Shown: one piece after another, positions 13,836 to 26,193 of the stretch | Layout: each line of letters begins with the position of its first letter | Position numbering within the stretch: the first letter of the stretch is position 1 | Assembly: GCF_011075055.1 (NCBI RefSeq) | Contig: NC_058147.1 | Location: forward strand, 6,944,001-7,008,000 | Length of the DNA stretch: 64,000 nt | From: Mangifera indica | Taxonomy: Eukaryota; Streptophyta; Magnoliopsida; Sapindales; Anacardiaceae | Direction of reading: 5' to 3' | The notes under the pieces: model-generated | Told to the model about the DNA's origin: nothing | What the model saw: the letters and a program-made list of their open reading frames with translations, nothing else | The model's database searches: none | Translations under genes and position numbers: made by a program

Positions 13836-14610
13836 TTTTTTTAACCCATCTACAAACCTTCATTGAAGAAGAAGTTAGTATTGGCTAAAGGATACTGTGT
13901 GGAGAGGATAAAATTGTATACTTTAAAACATGTATTATAAATTAAAAAGAGTAATGCAAATAGATACTGTGTGGAGAGGATAAAATTGTGAGAATCGAAA
14001 AAGGGTTGTTGTGTCCCAAAAGGTAACTTGACTAGCATTCACTTAACAGGATTTGAGTTCAAGATTCATTCATACTAAAATAAAATAAGATTTTTGATTT
14101 ATTCAATCTAATTATTGTAAGACCAATAATTAGATTTAATATTTTATTTATTTACTATACTCAACAACAATGGGGGAAGAAGACTAACTCCAATGGGCTT
14201 TTTTGTCATAAAAAAAAGTTGTTATCCAAGTGATGTAGGAGATTGGGCCAGAAATTTGTCGTGTGGAAATCCTTCTAGACACAGAAATCTTTTGAGTTCA
14301 ATAATTGGAATAGAGAATGATTTTAATGCACTTTTTGAGTAAGAGGACCATGGCATATGGGGTTGGCTTTAGTATTTTTTTCACTTGTCATAATCCATTA
14401 ATGTTGCAATTTAACTTGTTTATTCATGGCCCTTGCAGGAAAAGGAATACTTCACTTGAAATCCACAATGGCTTGATTGTGCAAATTAATTTTTTGTATG
14501 TATGAAATATTGAATAAGAATGAACATAGGAATAAAATTAATTTACGAATGAGAGAACCTTGATACATACACCCGCATAAGAGTGGTAATACTAAATCAA
14601 TAAAATCATG

Positions 14611-15480
14611 TATACTTATTTTAGGTATATAAATATATAAATATTTATATATATTATTATATGATTAAATTATTTTAAATTAAAAATAAAGTAATATTTA
14701 ATCATATGATAACATATATAAGTATGTATATAATTATATACTTAAAATAAATACACATAGTATTGCTTATACTAAATTGTGAAAGGTGATCATAAAGTCG
14801 CATCTAAAATGCTGATAATTGTTGTGCTTAAGAGGAGGGGAAAAAGGCATTCTGTTTTTTTTTTTTTCAAATGGTGTAAATACTAAATAATGAAATTATG
14901 TGTCTATATTTTTAAGTATATAATTGGGTATATAGATAATATGTCGTTATATAATTGTATGATTTTAAATTAATGATAAAAGAATACTCAATCAAATAAT
15001 AACGCATATTCTATATACTAATTATACGTTAAAAAATATGTACATATAACATTATACAAATATTGAATAGTTGTATCCTACACATAACATTATTTGATTG
15101 TGTGATTTTAAATTAAAAATAAAGCAATACCCAATCATATAATGACATATTATCTATATATTAAATTATGTATTTAAAAGTATGTACATATAGTATTATA
15201 AAATTACGTGTATACAATTTTGATACAAAATTTGGGTGCACAGAAAATGTATTACCATTTAATTAAATGATTTTAACTTAAAGTAATACTCAATCAGATG
15301 ATGACATGTCATTTGTATACGTAAATTGTTCACAAAAAATGTTTACACATATCACTATTTTCAGAGTAATATTATATATACAAATAATGAAGTGTTACTA
15401 TATAATTAAGTAGTTTAAAATTAAAAATAAAATAATATTTAAATATATGATAATATATCATTATTTGTGTAAATAGTTTT
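14611..15480. repeat. Cluster of five AT-rich palindromic MITE-like units
   Basis: Units at roughly 14611-14765, 14900-15060, 15065-15200, 15205-15350 and 15365-15470 share one layout: a TATACTTA..TATATAAA edge, ATGATTaaATtatTTTAAATTAAAAATAAAgtAATA in the middle, then the inverted edge. Other copies lie at 22260, 29060, 41660, 58965, 60860 and 63510. Clear target-site duplications are not visible, so the class is unresolved. The clustering suggests repeated insertion into like sequence, or local duplication. Confidence 0.6.
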
Positions 15481-16464
15481 ATTGTTGTTTTTATTCAAAT
15501 ACCGAATAGCTCTACCTTATAACTTTTTCTGTGAGTTAATTTTATCGTTTTGTGTTGGTGGGCTGGGCTGAAAAATTAAAAGATGAAGCAAGAAAAGAAT
15601 GGCCGTGCTTTACCTGAAATGGCCCGGGATCATTTGGAGAAGTGTAACTGTGTAAGGCTTAAGCCTAAGCCTTGAATTTTTATTTATAAAGTCTTTATTG
15701 AATTTGAAAATGGGGTTTTTAAACTATTTCAATATTATTTTATACTTTTAGATTATCACCTCTTATCTCAATCAAAATTTAAAAAGTAACAATAACACTC
15801 TAAAATGTAAATACCCTATTTTTGCCCTTCCGACTATCGATTTGGACACAAGAAACCTTGTGTTAGCAATAAAAAGCCAATTCTATAGACAAGGAAGAAA
15901 GAACAAGTGAAAATTAAAAAATATTAATTCATATGTTAAAAGATAAATAACACTCTTTATAAAATAAATGAAAATATCGATGACATGTTTTTTTATTGTT
16001 AGTAAAAAATCGGCGGTTATCTTCCATAAAAACAAACGTTAGAAAATTTTTTTATGATAAACTAATATTAATTATATTTTTATTTAATGCAATAAAGTAA
16101 ATGCATAGTCTAATGCATGATTAGTCTAATAATATATTGTTTTATATATCAAAAATCTAATTTTTTATATTTTGTAATATATATTATATTATATTGTAAG
16201 ATATTTATTTTTAAATATGATAATAAAAAATCTTAATTACCATATCATTAATCACAACTGTGTTTATGGGTTTTGAATTTCATCAAATTTTCATTACACA
16301 TTCCTAATTGAGAAAATAAGAGAGCAAGGGAAAGCCAAGTGGAGATAATTAATTATTATTATTATTAAAATTTAGTTCATTTTGTATTTTGTTTATGTTT
16401 AACATTAATTATAATAATATGTGGAAAAACTGAATTTTGAAACTTAAAAGTGAAAAACATTATT

Positions 16465-16496
16465 ATGACAAAACATTGGGTGGAAAATAATCATTC
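16465..16496. mobile_element. Solo right end of a 9-bp-TSD MULE-MITE
   Basis: The stretch ACATTGGGTGGAAAATAATC matches the right terminus of the family, but no partner left end is recognisable upstream, so I read it as a truncated remnant. Confidence 0.45.
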
Positions 16497-16535
16497 AACT
16501 GTTAACAAATATACTAGGTAATGTTTTTAAAATTA

Positions 16536-16885
16536 TACCGGATATCAATTCGATAGAAGAGATGATTTGGTCCGATTGATGGTCAGATCGATTGATCAAT
16601 GATTAGACTGGTTAATTGTTTAAAAATAATATTAAAAAATTTATATAATTTATGATTAAATATAAAATTTGACTTATTTAAAGTTAAAATAAGTTTAGTT
16701 TGATGATATATATATATATATATATATTCAAATATAATAAATAAAGGTTTGTTTCAAGTTTTTATAATGAATTTTTGAAAAAAATCAATTTTTTATATTG
16801 ATTGAATCAAACTTGATTTTATACATAATTCATTCTGATTGGTTACAATTCAATCAATCAGTTCAACTAAACCGATCCTATTTTT
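16536..16885. repeat. Possible degenerate TIR repeat
   Basis: The left edge TTTTTAAAATTATACCGGAT and the right edge ACCGATCCTATTTTTAA are loosely inverted, and ATTGATCAAT-like palindromes lie between them. The match is weak and no duplication of the flanks is evident. Confidence 0.3.
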
Positions 16886-16899
16886 AAGATCATGTATTA

Positions 16900-18284
16900 G
16901 GGGAGAACAATTATTCCCACCTAAGGCCACTCTTAGGGTGCGTTTGGTTAAAGGTTTTTAAGATTACCTTGGTAATCTATCTTTTATTCCCTTATTTGGT
17001 TTGTCAGTAATAAAAGATTACAGTAATCTTCTATTACCAATATTGACGTGGCAGGTAATATAGGTGGTAATCTAATTACCACATTCACTTTAGATATTTA
17101 AAGATTACTGGGGTAATCTTGAGTTTATTATAGAAAAATTATTATTTATTAATTTTTTAAGATAAAAATAAATTTATTTTTAATTAATATGACAAATAAT
17201 ATAAAAAATATTTAAAAATAATTATATTCAAGGGCATTTAAGTAAAATAATTTACTAGTAATCTTTTATTATCTTTAACCAAACACAATAATTATTTATA
17301 CCTATCAAATTTTATCAAACATAGTAATAATTTATACCCAGTAATCTTCTAAGTAATCTATCTTCAAGGTAATCTTTCTATTTTAGTAATCAAATATTAC
17401 CCAAACCAAACACCCCCTTAAAGAAATTTCTCATCTATTAAGTTGAAAAATATTGTTTTTTACCTGTCATCCAAATTTTTTCGTTAAATTGTTAAATTTT
17501 TTATATAGATAAATGAAAAGATAATAAATATCCTTTCATCATGCCATAATCTACTACATCTTTTCTTTCCCTTTCCTTCTTCCTTTTCTTCCTTTCTTTG
17601 TGTCTTTTCCTTTCCCTTCCTCCTCCATTTCTCAATTTTATTTTTTTAACTTGACAAAGGAGCATCTCAACCCTTTTTCACACACAGCGAACCAGAACCT
17701 AGAATCCTTCATTTGTGATTGCATATGGAGCCCCTTGTAATTGCACCTGAAACCTCACATGTTTCTTTTGATAATGCAAATGTCGAATCAAATCTCTCAA
17801 TGATCTCTTTACTAACTCTCCTTCAAAACCTTTGATCTCACTAACAACGAAATAACTTTGTTAGAATAAATAGATTTGTCAATCAAAAAACGAATAACAT
17901 AAAAAAAAAGTAGAAGAGGTAGATCTATAATGACTATGGTGGTGGTGATAGTCATCGTGATGGTGAAAGAAAGCAAATGAAGAAAAGGAAAAACTTGAAG
18001 TTTGATCCCTTTTCCTTTCTTCTCATTAGATCTTGAGGGGTTTGTATGTGAAAATGGAGGTTGTTGTACATGGAATTTAGGTGGTTTCAATATGCATGAT
18101 TTTGAGGACCGCGTGTCAACCACTAAGGATTTATTTTTGGGTGTTTATTAAATTACCTTAATGCCTTTTACAATTAAAATTAACAAACAAAATTGGATAA
18201 TACAAGGATAAATTGATTTTCCAATTTTAAAGGATGAGAAAGTGTGATTAGAGCAAACCTTGAGTGGGAAACAACCTTACTCCT
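16900..18284. mobile_element. MULE-like MITE interrupted by a nested MITE
   Basis: The left end GGGGAGAACAATTATTCCCA continues CCTAAGG. The right end, reverse-complemented, reads AGGAGTAAGGTTGTTTCCCA and continues CTCAAGG; both are diverged forms of the family terminus. Without the nested element at 16936-17417 the unit would be about 900 bp, the normal size. A flanking duplication is not recognisable, so this is an older copy. The minus-strand open frame at 17812-18123 lies inside it and is not credible as a gene. Confidence 0.6.
16936..17417. mobile_element. PIF/Harbinger-like MITE (Tourist type), nested
   Basis: Starts GGGTGCGTTTGGTT and ends AACCAAACACCCCC, giving 14-bp TIRs with two mismatches. 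It is flanked on both sides by TTA (16933-16935 and 17418-17420), the 3-bp target typical of PIF/Harbinger. It is inserted in an older MULE-MITE 36 bp from its left end. Diverged relatives without intact ends lie at 23255-23650 and 59250-59930; they share the block TAATAATTTATACCCAGTAA. Confidence 0.85.
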
Positions 18285-19009
18285 AACCTATTCATTTCAC
18301 GTGTAAAAAAAAAGAAAAAGAAAAACAAAGTTCAATTCATAAGACTATAAATAGAATAGAGCAATTGTGACATTGTTTTCCCTGGTTGACAAAGCCAATG
18401 ACACAACGACTGTAATTGACAATGTTCAGGTCAATGAGGACATATAAGGCTTCAAGTGCAGCGGAGGGGGGATTGTTATAACGTGGCTATTAGGGTTTTG
18501 CAAAATTATAGAGGTTGAATTACAAATTTTAAAATATAAGAAATTGTCAAATTATTATATTTACAACGTTAAAGTGAGATTTGTGAAAATGTTATTTTTT
18601 CAAATTTTTTTGATGTTGAAATTCCTTTTTTTTTTCCTTATAAGATTAATTTGTATGGCAGATTTAAATTTTGGGTGTAAAATGTGATTAGTGGAAAGTC
18701 GGCTCTTCTAATAGAATTCTTCGTAAGAGTAAACCGTACGCGATTATGGATATGATGATGTGGCATAAAACAATTGGCTGATGATGAGAAGCTGTGTAGC
18801 CTACCGCACTGAATCTACGGAAAATACCATTTCTTAAAGATAAACTTTCTCTTAAGCTGAAGGAAAAATTAATAAACGAGAGAAGGGAAAAGTGAAAACG
18901 CTGCGCAGGGGAAGTAGTGAGCAGAGCCATAGCAAGACAAGAGTCCGAGCATTGAGGTTTTAGCAATTCCAAATAGTCCTCGCCAAGGTCTCTAATTAGA
19001 GATTTGAAA

Positions 19010-19018
19010 TTAGGGTTT
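19010..19018. promoter_or_regulatory. Telo box in the leader of the NSR-like gene
   Basis: TTAGGGTTT lies 57 bp before the start codon. Telo boxes near the transcription start are frequent in plant genes for translation and RNA processing, which fits an RNA-binding protein. Functional effect is inferred. Confidence 0.45.
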
Positions 19019-19074
19019 GATTCTATATTTTTTCTAAATTTGTTTTATCTTTTCTTTAAAATACAGAGAAAATC

Positions 19075-19453
19075 ATGGCGGAAGGATACTGGAATCGACA
19101 ACAGGCGTCTCTAATCCCTTCCGGTCCCATTCTTAAACGACCCCGTTCTGATTACGGTAGCTTCGTATTTCTCTTTTAGAAAAAAAAAAAAAAAAAACCC
19201 TTCAATTCTTTAGTTTGGTTTGTTGGGAGTGCGATAAATCTATAATTTGAAAGTGATTGGCACAGCTAATAAAAATTAATTGGGCAAAATAATAGAAATT
19301 AGGTCAATATAAAGCAAAGATTTCTCTCTGGCCGTGGATAAATATGTTTCAATTTTTTTTTTAAATAATTTGGCTTCTAATTTAGGGTTTTGTAGCACTG
19401 CATTGTTGTGTAAATGATGGCTATCAAAAGTATATAGAAGGTTAATGATATTA

Positions 19454-19523
<70 letters not shown>

Positions 19524-21848
19524 CATCAATCTGAATTGTTTCTTTACATAAATTGCTAGCGAGTAATAGATGTAGCGATTTATTAACTAATTTTGTTCTC
19601 AGTTCTTAAAATATTATTCACGAGGCTTTTTCTATTTTCAGCTTAAACTCTATTGATATGAAAGTGAGTTATGTAGCGGTTAAATAGCAAGTCGTTATAA
19701 TGTAGTGATGTTTTGAGTGTGAATGTGTGATAGTTGCATAGTTGTTAAAAATGAAAAGCGTCTAAAACCTAAGCGAAAAAACCAAGGCGAGGATGTTGCT
19801 TTTGGACCAAAAGCGATAAAAAAAATAAAATTAAATTAATAGAGACCAATCATTCAAATACCAAAGTATAATATCATGGATAAAGTCTCAAAAACACAAA
19901 TAGATTTTATAATAAAACAAAAAAGAATATTAAAACTCTTCAATCTAAATAAACTTTTATCAAACATGTATTTTAATCAAAATCAAAGCCTTCATCTTCA
20001 TCATTGAAGGTCACATGTTCTTCCTTATCATCAAATTTTTCATCCCAATTTCATCTATTTCTTTATCAAAATATTTTTCTTCATTAAAGGACTCGTATTC
20101 TAAGACCTCTTTTTCCTTAGATATGGACTTAGGGTTAGGGTTTAAAAAAGAAGAGATTTTGGCCTTTTTTGGCTGTGAGCTCAACCCTACCAATGCAAGA
20201 ACTTGTAGTAGCTCTTGTAACATAAGAGAGTTATAATATTTATATTATTAGGTTTGGTTAAAAAGTGTGTTTTTCTGACACTTTTTACTTCTTCTAAAGC
20301 ATAATAAAAGTGCGCCTAAGCTATGCTTTCGGACTTTTGCTTGCCTTGCATGTCTAAAGATGGTGGACCTATTGCCTTGAGGAGCTTCTCGTTTAAGCGC
20401 GTTTTTAACAACTATGGATAGTTGTTCTCATTGTTGATACTTTTGTGTGAAACTTGCCATAAAGAAGTATCAAGAAAAAAAGAGTTTTGCTAATGTATTT
20501 GATTCTGAATGTTGCAGATCTTCCCCAGTCTGGGATGTCTTCACATCATGAGATGCATAGTTATTTATCAAGAGATGATGATCATGGTGAGCCACGGTCT
20601 ATAAATGATACAAGAACTATTGGATCAGCATATGATCGATATCTCCAGAGTGCGGTATCTTCTTCAACCTTTAAATTGCATTTGTTTCACTGCCAAGCAT
20701 CTACATATTTGTTTTGCTAAAAGTATCAGTCCAATTGATTTTGAAGCAATATCCTTCTTTTCCTTCTGGAGAAGCCAGTGCACTAGGAGTTAGGTCAGGA
20801 AGGGCTCTTAGTGGTGGATTGGGCAGTATTTCAGTTGTTGATTCTGGTGTGACTGGACATCCTGGAGCCATTGGTCGAGATATGGTGTCAAACGGTCGCA
20901 GTAGGAATTTAGATGATGGTCTCTCAGTGGAGACTATGACCAGGCTAGGCCATGAAACATTACCATTACCTCCTGATGCATCCAACACTCTGTATGTTGA
21001 GGGATTTCCTCCAGACACCACAAGGAGAGAAGTAGCACGTATCCTTTCTGATACTTTAGCACTAAGAAATTACTGTGATCTTTGTTGTCCTTATTTTTTA
21101 TTATTTTTACAAATTTTGCTCATGATTAGTTGTTTGTATTCCTTTACCTCACTGTTTAGATATTTTTCGACCTTTTGTGGGATATAAAGAAGTGAGACTT
21201 GTGAGCAAAGGATCCAAGCAGGTAAGTGGACAGTATCCTATTGCAAAAGTTATTTTTTTAAAATCATTTTTTCAGCTTGGTTTATCATCATGTTATGCAA
21301 GTTAAGTTGTTGGAAAAGTGATGCTTTTCCATACTAAACCCATGATTCATGAACAATGCAGCGTGGTGGAGACCCTCTTATTCTTTGTTTTGTTGATTTT
21401 GCAAGTCCAGCCTGTGCAGCTACGGCTATGAGTGCCTTGCAAGGTGATTATTTATTGTTCTCATGAATTTTAATAGTTGTCCATGCTACTCAAATTCAAA
21501 CATTTGTTGAGTCCTCCATGTAAATTGGGAAATGGAGGTAATTAAGTGGCATCAAATGTCAGCTGCTGCCTTTCTTTGATGTCTTACTACTTTGAAAGGC
21601 ATCAGGAGTCTTGAAAGGGAGTAATATTCCTAACTGCTGGACCATATACATTGTCTGCTATATATACCACACACACACACACACCTGCATTATTAGTTTC
21701 TTAAATTCTTGGAGTCCGCTGACTTTACTGTTGGATTTCTGCAGGCTATAAGATGGACGAAGATGATCCTGATTCTAGATACTTGCGACTGCAGTTTTCT
21801 CGGTACCCAGGCCAAAGGTCTGGTTCTGGAACTCGTGGAAGGAGGTGA
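19075..21848 (+). CDS. Nuclear speckle RNA-binding protein (NSR-like), single RRM, 6 exons
   Basis: Exons: 19075-19156, 20518-20654, 20747-21038, 21160-21221, 21362-21443, 21745-21848. They total 759 nt (252 aa), with consistent phase and GT-AG introns. The N-terminus MAEGYWNRQQ...LKRPRSDY matches the conserved opening of plant NSR/RBP1 proteins. A low-complexity middle follows, then one C-terminal RRM (about residues 155-237) with RNP2-like LYVEGF and RNP1-like PLILCFVDF, and a short Gly/Arg tail ending RGRR. Family members in Arabidopsis and Medicago sit in nuclear speckles, modulate alternative splicing and bind long non-coding RNAs; the same role is inferred here. Intron 1 (1.36 kb) is inflated by a hAT-like MITE and a (TA)n tract. 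The exon 3 acceptor at TTTTGAAG/CAA is non-pyrimidine-rich, but it is the only site that keeps the frame. Confidence 0.93.
19457..19521. repeat. (TA)n microsatellite in NSR-like intron 1
   Basis: About 65 bp of pure AT dinucleotide repeats inside the first intron. Confidence 0.97.
19737..20416. mobile_element. hAT-like MITE in NSR-like intron 1
   Basis: Perfect 15-bp TIRs (CATAGTTGTTAAAAA on the left, TTTTTAACAACTATG on the right) and a perfect 8-bp target-site duplication GATAGTTG (19729-19736 and 20417-20424). The inverted match continues imperfectly inward (aaGCGTCTAAAACC against its complement). At 680 bp with no transposase it is non-autonomous. The overlapping ORFs at 20011-20236 on both strands are within the element and look incidental. 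Confidence 0.9.
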
Positions 21849-22259
21849 ATAGTACCTTGTGGAGATTCCTTGGTTTGACTTTGGGGGTACACTTTGCATA
21901 TATGTATGTATGTCTTCCTTGTAGCAGTATGCCCATTGTGGTTAAACTCTTTCTGAAACTTGTAATTTAAGTAGTTTAATCCTTCTGCCGCAACCAAATT
22001 ATGAGCATTTGCGGTGCACAAAATATTTAGAGATGAGGCCGAGAAGAATTTACAGTTTAATCATGCGATCAAAGCAGTAGAAACTTTGATCTTTTGACTT
22101 TGACATCAATATAGCATATTTATTTGCAGGTGTTGAGCTGGTTGAATGGCTTTTTTTGTTCCTATGTGATACTTTTTTTTTTTTTTTACGTATTTGCTTG
22201 TAGCCCGCATGACAAAATGCGCTAGAGTGAATAAGATTAAGAATATATTAGGCTTGGGA

Positions 22260-22475
22260 TCTTGTTTGTAATAAAATTATGTATATGTATTTTATGTATA
22301 TAAATAGGTATATCTTTGATGTCTGTTATCAAGTGATTAGATAATTTGATAATTTTGAATTAACAATAAAATAATACATAATCATATGATAACGTATTTT
22401 ATATATATACACACATATTTATATATATATATATATACTCATTTATATATTTAAAAATATTTATATATGATATTA
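22260..22475. repeat. AT-rich palindromic MITE-like unit
   Basis: Same family as the 14611-15480 cluster: ATTTTATGTATATAAATAGG on the left, AATTTTGAATTAACAATAAA in the middle and an inverted TATATTTAAAAATATTTA edge. It lies in the 3' flank of the NSR-like gene. A further partial copy follows at about 22625-22760. Confidence 0.5.
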
Positions 22476-23254
22476 CTCTCTTGATTATATCACTCGAAGT
22501 GTCGATGGAAGCTAAGCCCTTTTGGGCCTGCATGAATTTTGTTTCACTTCTTAAGATTTGGTAGATGATACACTGAAATATTTTGCTCCACCAGGGCTTA
22601 GTCTCCACTTGTTTTAAGTACATTAAGGTTATGTTCATTCAATAAACTTACTTGAAATAGTAATAAGTATTAATTTTTATACTAATGATAATATGTTATT
22701 ATAAAATTAAATAATTATAAATTAAAAATAAAATAATATTTAATAATAAACAAATCAGTGTTTATTATTAATTTGTCAAACTTATTTTTATTTGTTGGCG
22801 CTTTATAAGTTAAAAAGGATTATTAAAAGTAAAAATTACTGGTGTAAATAACAATAAAAGATTAATTATATAAATAATATTTTAAATTTAATTTTATATT
22901 TTTTAATAAATATAGTTATTCTAACTTAAAAAATAATAATAATAATTGATAACAACAGTCAAAAGAGGCTAACATCCATCAACAACAGATCAACGCAGAT
23001 CAATGTCAATCAATGGTAATCAATTAATGATAAACTATTTAACTGATGTTAACATTTACAAAATCCCATTTTAAATAATCATTCAATTATAAAATAATAA
23101 CCTTAAAATAAAAATCCTGAACGGCTGATAACATACGTTGTTTTAAAATAGGAGAGTATGAAAATCAAGGATATCGTTGTTTTTAAATAGGAAAATCCTC
23201 CCAATTAACAATTATATAAAGTATGTTAAATTCATGGAGATTAAACAATTACAT

Positions 23255-23650
23255 ATACGGGTAATTAGTTTAGGTAATATTTTATTATGAAAATTAAAAA
23301 ATTATCTTAAAAATAAATTTTTAAAAAAAAATTATTAGATATAAATGAGTACACAATTTGATAAAATTTGATAAGTATAAATAATTATTATGTTTAGTTA
23401 GAGATAATAAAAGATTATTAGTATATTATTTTACTTAAATATCTTTACGCATAATTATTTTAAAATTTTTTTATATTACTTATTATATTAGTTAAAAATA
23501 AAATTATTTTTGCTTTAAAAAATTAATAAATAAGAATATAATTATAATAAAATTAAGAATATTTTGATAATCTTTTAATACTTAAAATAAAAATAATAAC
23601 AAAAATTATTATAACTTTTTATTAATGATAAATAAAATAAAATAATATAA
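23255..23650. repeat. Degenerate PIF/Harbinger-like MITE relic
   Basis: Shares the blocks GGTAATATTTTATTA and TAAATAATTATTATGTTTAG, in inverted orientation, with the element at 16936-17417, but the terminal GTTTGG motifs have been lost. The stretch 23650-24740 after it holds no gene I can support; the 69-codon frame at 23783-23992 has no recognisable family. Confidence 0.45.
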
Positions 23651-25546
23651 ATAATAAAAAATAAATTTTCCATATACTTTTTATTTACTTGGGAACTTAC
23701 CGACGCCTAGGTAAATAAAGCTTTCAATTCTGTATTAAATTTCTAGAATGTTAAACCCCCCAGCAAAGTATTTTATAAAGGCTTGGAAAAATGTGATGGC
23801 GGTCCTCAACAGTTGGCTAAGCAGACTGGGGAAGAAGGGAATTGCATTTTCTTTTTTTCTATACCTAAAAATTTGAAGCCTAAACTTATTAAATTCGTCT
23901 CCTTCTTAAAGGGGGACCTTATCGGATGGCGTAACAAGAATCCTCACATCACAGCAAAAGTTTTGTTTGGGCGATTAAGAGATGCCAACTAAACTTACTG
24001 TTTGGTTCAAACAAATGCTTCAATCAGATTGACAATGAAAGCTATGTTATCAACTTATCATATCAAACTTTCAATGTTTCGCATGGCATCTTCAAAAGCA
24101 TATGCCTAACAACGTGAATTAATCATTTCATTTCATTTCATGGTGATTTGTTCTAGAATCAGACAAAATAAATATTAATAATAAATAAAAACAATCCCTG
24201 TTTAACCTTATCTTATATAAATTAGTCTTAGATCAACCAAATTTCAAGATCCCACTTCCTAATTCTCTCTATTATAAGGTAGAAATTATAGACCCACATG
24301 CCCTACCACCCAAACATGATGACTAGTTCTTTGGGTGACCAATATGGATAATATATTTAATGTAACGCAGTTTACTAATGAGCATTAGGACTACATATTA
24401 AAATTATTATATACTTTTCAAATATTAATTTATGTAGTTTCTACGTGTTAGTTCATAAGTTTACCATTCATTGGTACTCTAGTTCTACCTATTAATTAGT
24501 TAACTAAGATAATAATAACAATATGGCTGAGACCGACCTAAGCATTCTTTAATTTGGTTTAATGTACAATTGTCCAGTTTTGGAAGGCTATTTGGGTGTA
24601 AAGATTTCTCGTTTCTTCTGTAATTAACTATTTACATTTGTATGTTTTTTTTCTTTTTCAATCATCATCCTGATTACAGGAAACTGCTTTAAAATATGAA
24701 GAACATGCAACTTTGACCAAGTTAATTAAATTGTCAAGGAAAAAAAAAAACAGAAATTGGGATTGTGTCACCGCTTAAACTCTCCACGTAATTTCCCATG
24801 CATTGAAAATTTGCTTGTATACCAACCACCATACATTGAAGTTCATTTGCTTTTAAAAATTCATACTGTGCTTTTGATATAACAATCTTTTATCATCATG
24901 CCTTTCAGCGTTCTAGAGGAAAGAAAAGATCCAGCTTCTAGTACTTTAAAATAAGCCAAACCTTTCATACAAGGAGCCCCAAGAGCTCATACTACTAATT
25001 TGTGTTTAATTTCCTTGAAGCATTGCACTCAGAAAGTATAGGGCTTATTTTGGATGAACAATAGTTACAAGGACTATTTCAATAGTCAAAGGATTCGTAT
25101 ATGTGTTAAAAGAGATGGTTAGAATTACGTATGGTTCGATTCAAATTATAAAATTAAACTAAACCATTCATAAATTATTAAATGTTTTTTTTACTTTTCC
25201 TGTTTGGAAAGAGATTGCGTTTGGTTTGATTACACTTCTCACCTACTCTTTTGTAGTTAAAATGGTACAATATTACGGAATTTATATTATGTCTATTTTT
25301 CTATATGGGATCAAGACTATGGTGCATACAGATTGCAGAGACTAGTTTGAGTAATTGATAAGAGAAAAATAAATTTATGTGTTTAATTTTGATGTAGACA
25401 TCAATATTATTATTATTTATGGACTTGAAGCTGTTTTTATTGACTAAGTAATAAATAAATAAATTTTAAATTTTATTGACTAAGTAATGGGGTTTACTTG
25501 GCAGTCATTTATAATTTATATATACGTGTAATAGTTGCGATAGTCA

Positions 25547-25905
25547 AATCACGTATTGTATTATATATTAAAAACTTAATTTTTTATATAGTGTATTAAA
25601 TATTGTATTTTATTGTATTATATGATACCAATTTTAAAACGTAAAATAATAAATCTAATTAACAAGTCATTATTTTAAAAAATATTATAAATATATTTAA
25701 AAATTTAAGATTTTTCATATACACTCTTGTTATATAATCATTTTCGTTAAAAAATATATCAATCCATATCATTAATATATATCACATTATATGATACGTA
25801 TATTGTATCGTATTAATTAGATATATTCATCATATATATAATTTTATATTTATATTATATCGTATCATAAGATATATAATATATTATAAAATACTAATAA
25901 TTATG
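25547..25905. repeat. Very AT-rich MITE-like element (GTATTGTAT family)
   Basis: Begins near GTCAAATCACGTATTGTATT and is collinear with 42645-42960 and 60476-60822. All three carry TTTTAAAAAATATTATA, a TTTTTCATATACACTCTT-like segment and repeated ATGATACGTATATTGTAT motifs. The outer parts are rough inverted repeats of GTATCGTAT-type sequence. No target-site duplication was identified. Confidence 0.55.
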
Positions 25906-26193
25906 ATGATAATGCTAATTTATACCCATAATATTGTAAATATATATCATGTGTTTTGCGATAAAATTATGGATTAACCGACGCAACTTTATTAAAAAAA
26001 ATTTACTATTCGCATCGAAATTTACTTGCAGCAGAGAGAAATTAGTTTGAGTGTGAAGAGAGACGAGAGATGAGAAGAAAAGTTTGGCCGCTTGGTCCCA
26101 TAATAAATTTCCCAAGGTCCCATTTTCATAGAAAGTTAGGCAGCTAAATTCATGTTTCAAAGCTGATCCTCATGAATACAATCATTATCATTT

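Noticed and set aside
20011..20236. Overlapping frames on both strands within NSR-like intron 1
   Set aside because: They are contained in the hAT MITE at 19737-20416 and have no family resemblance.
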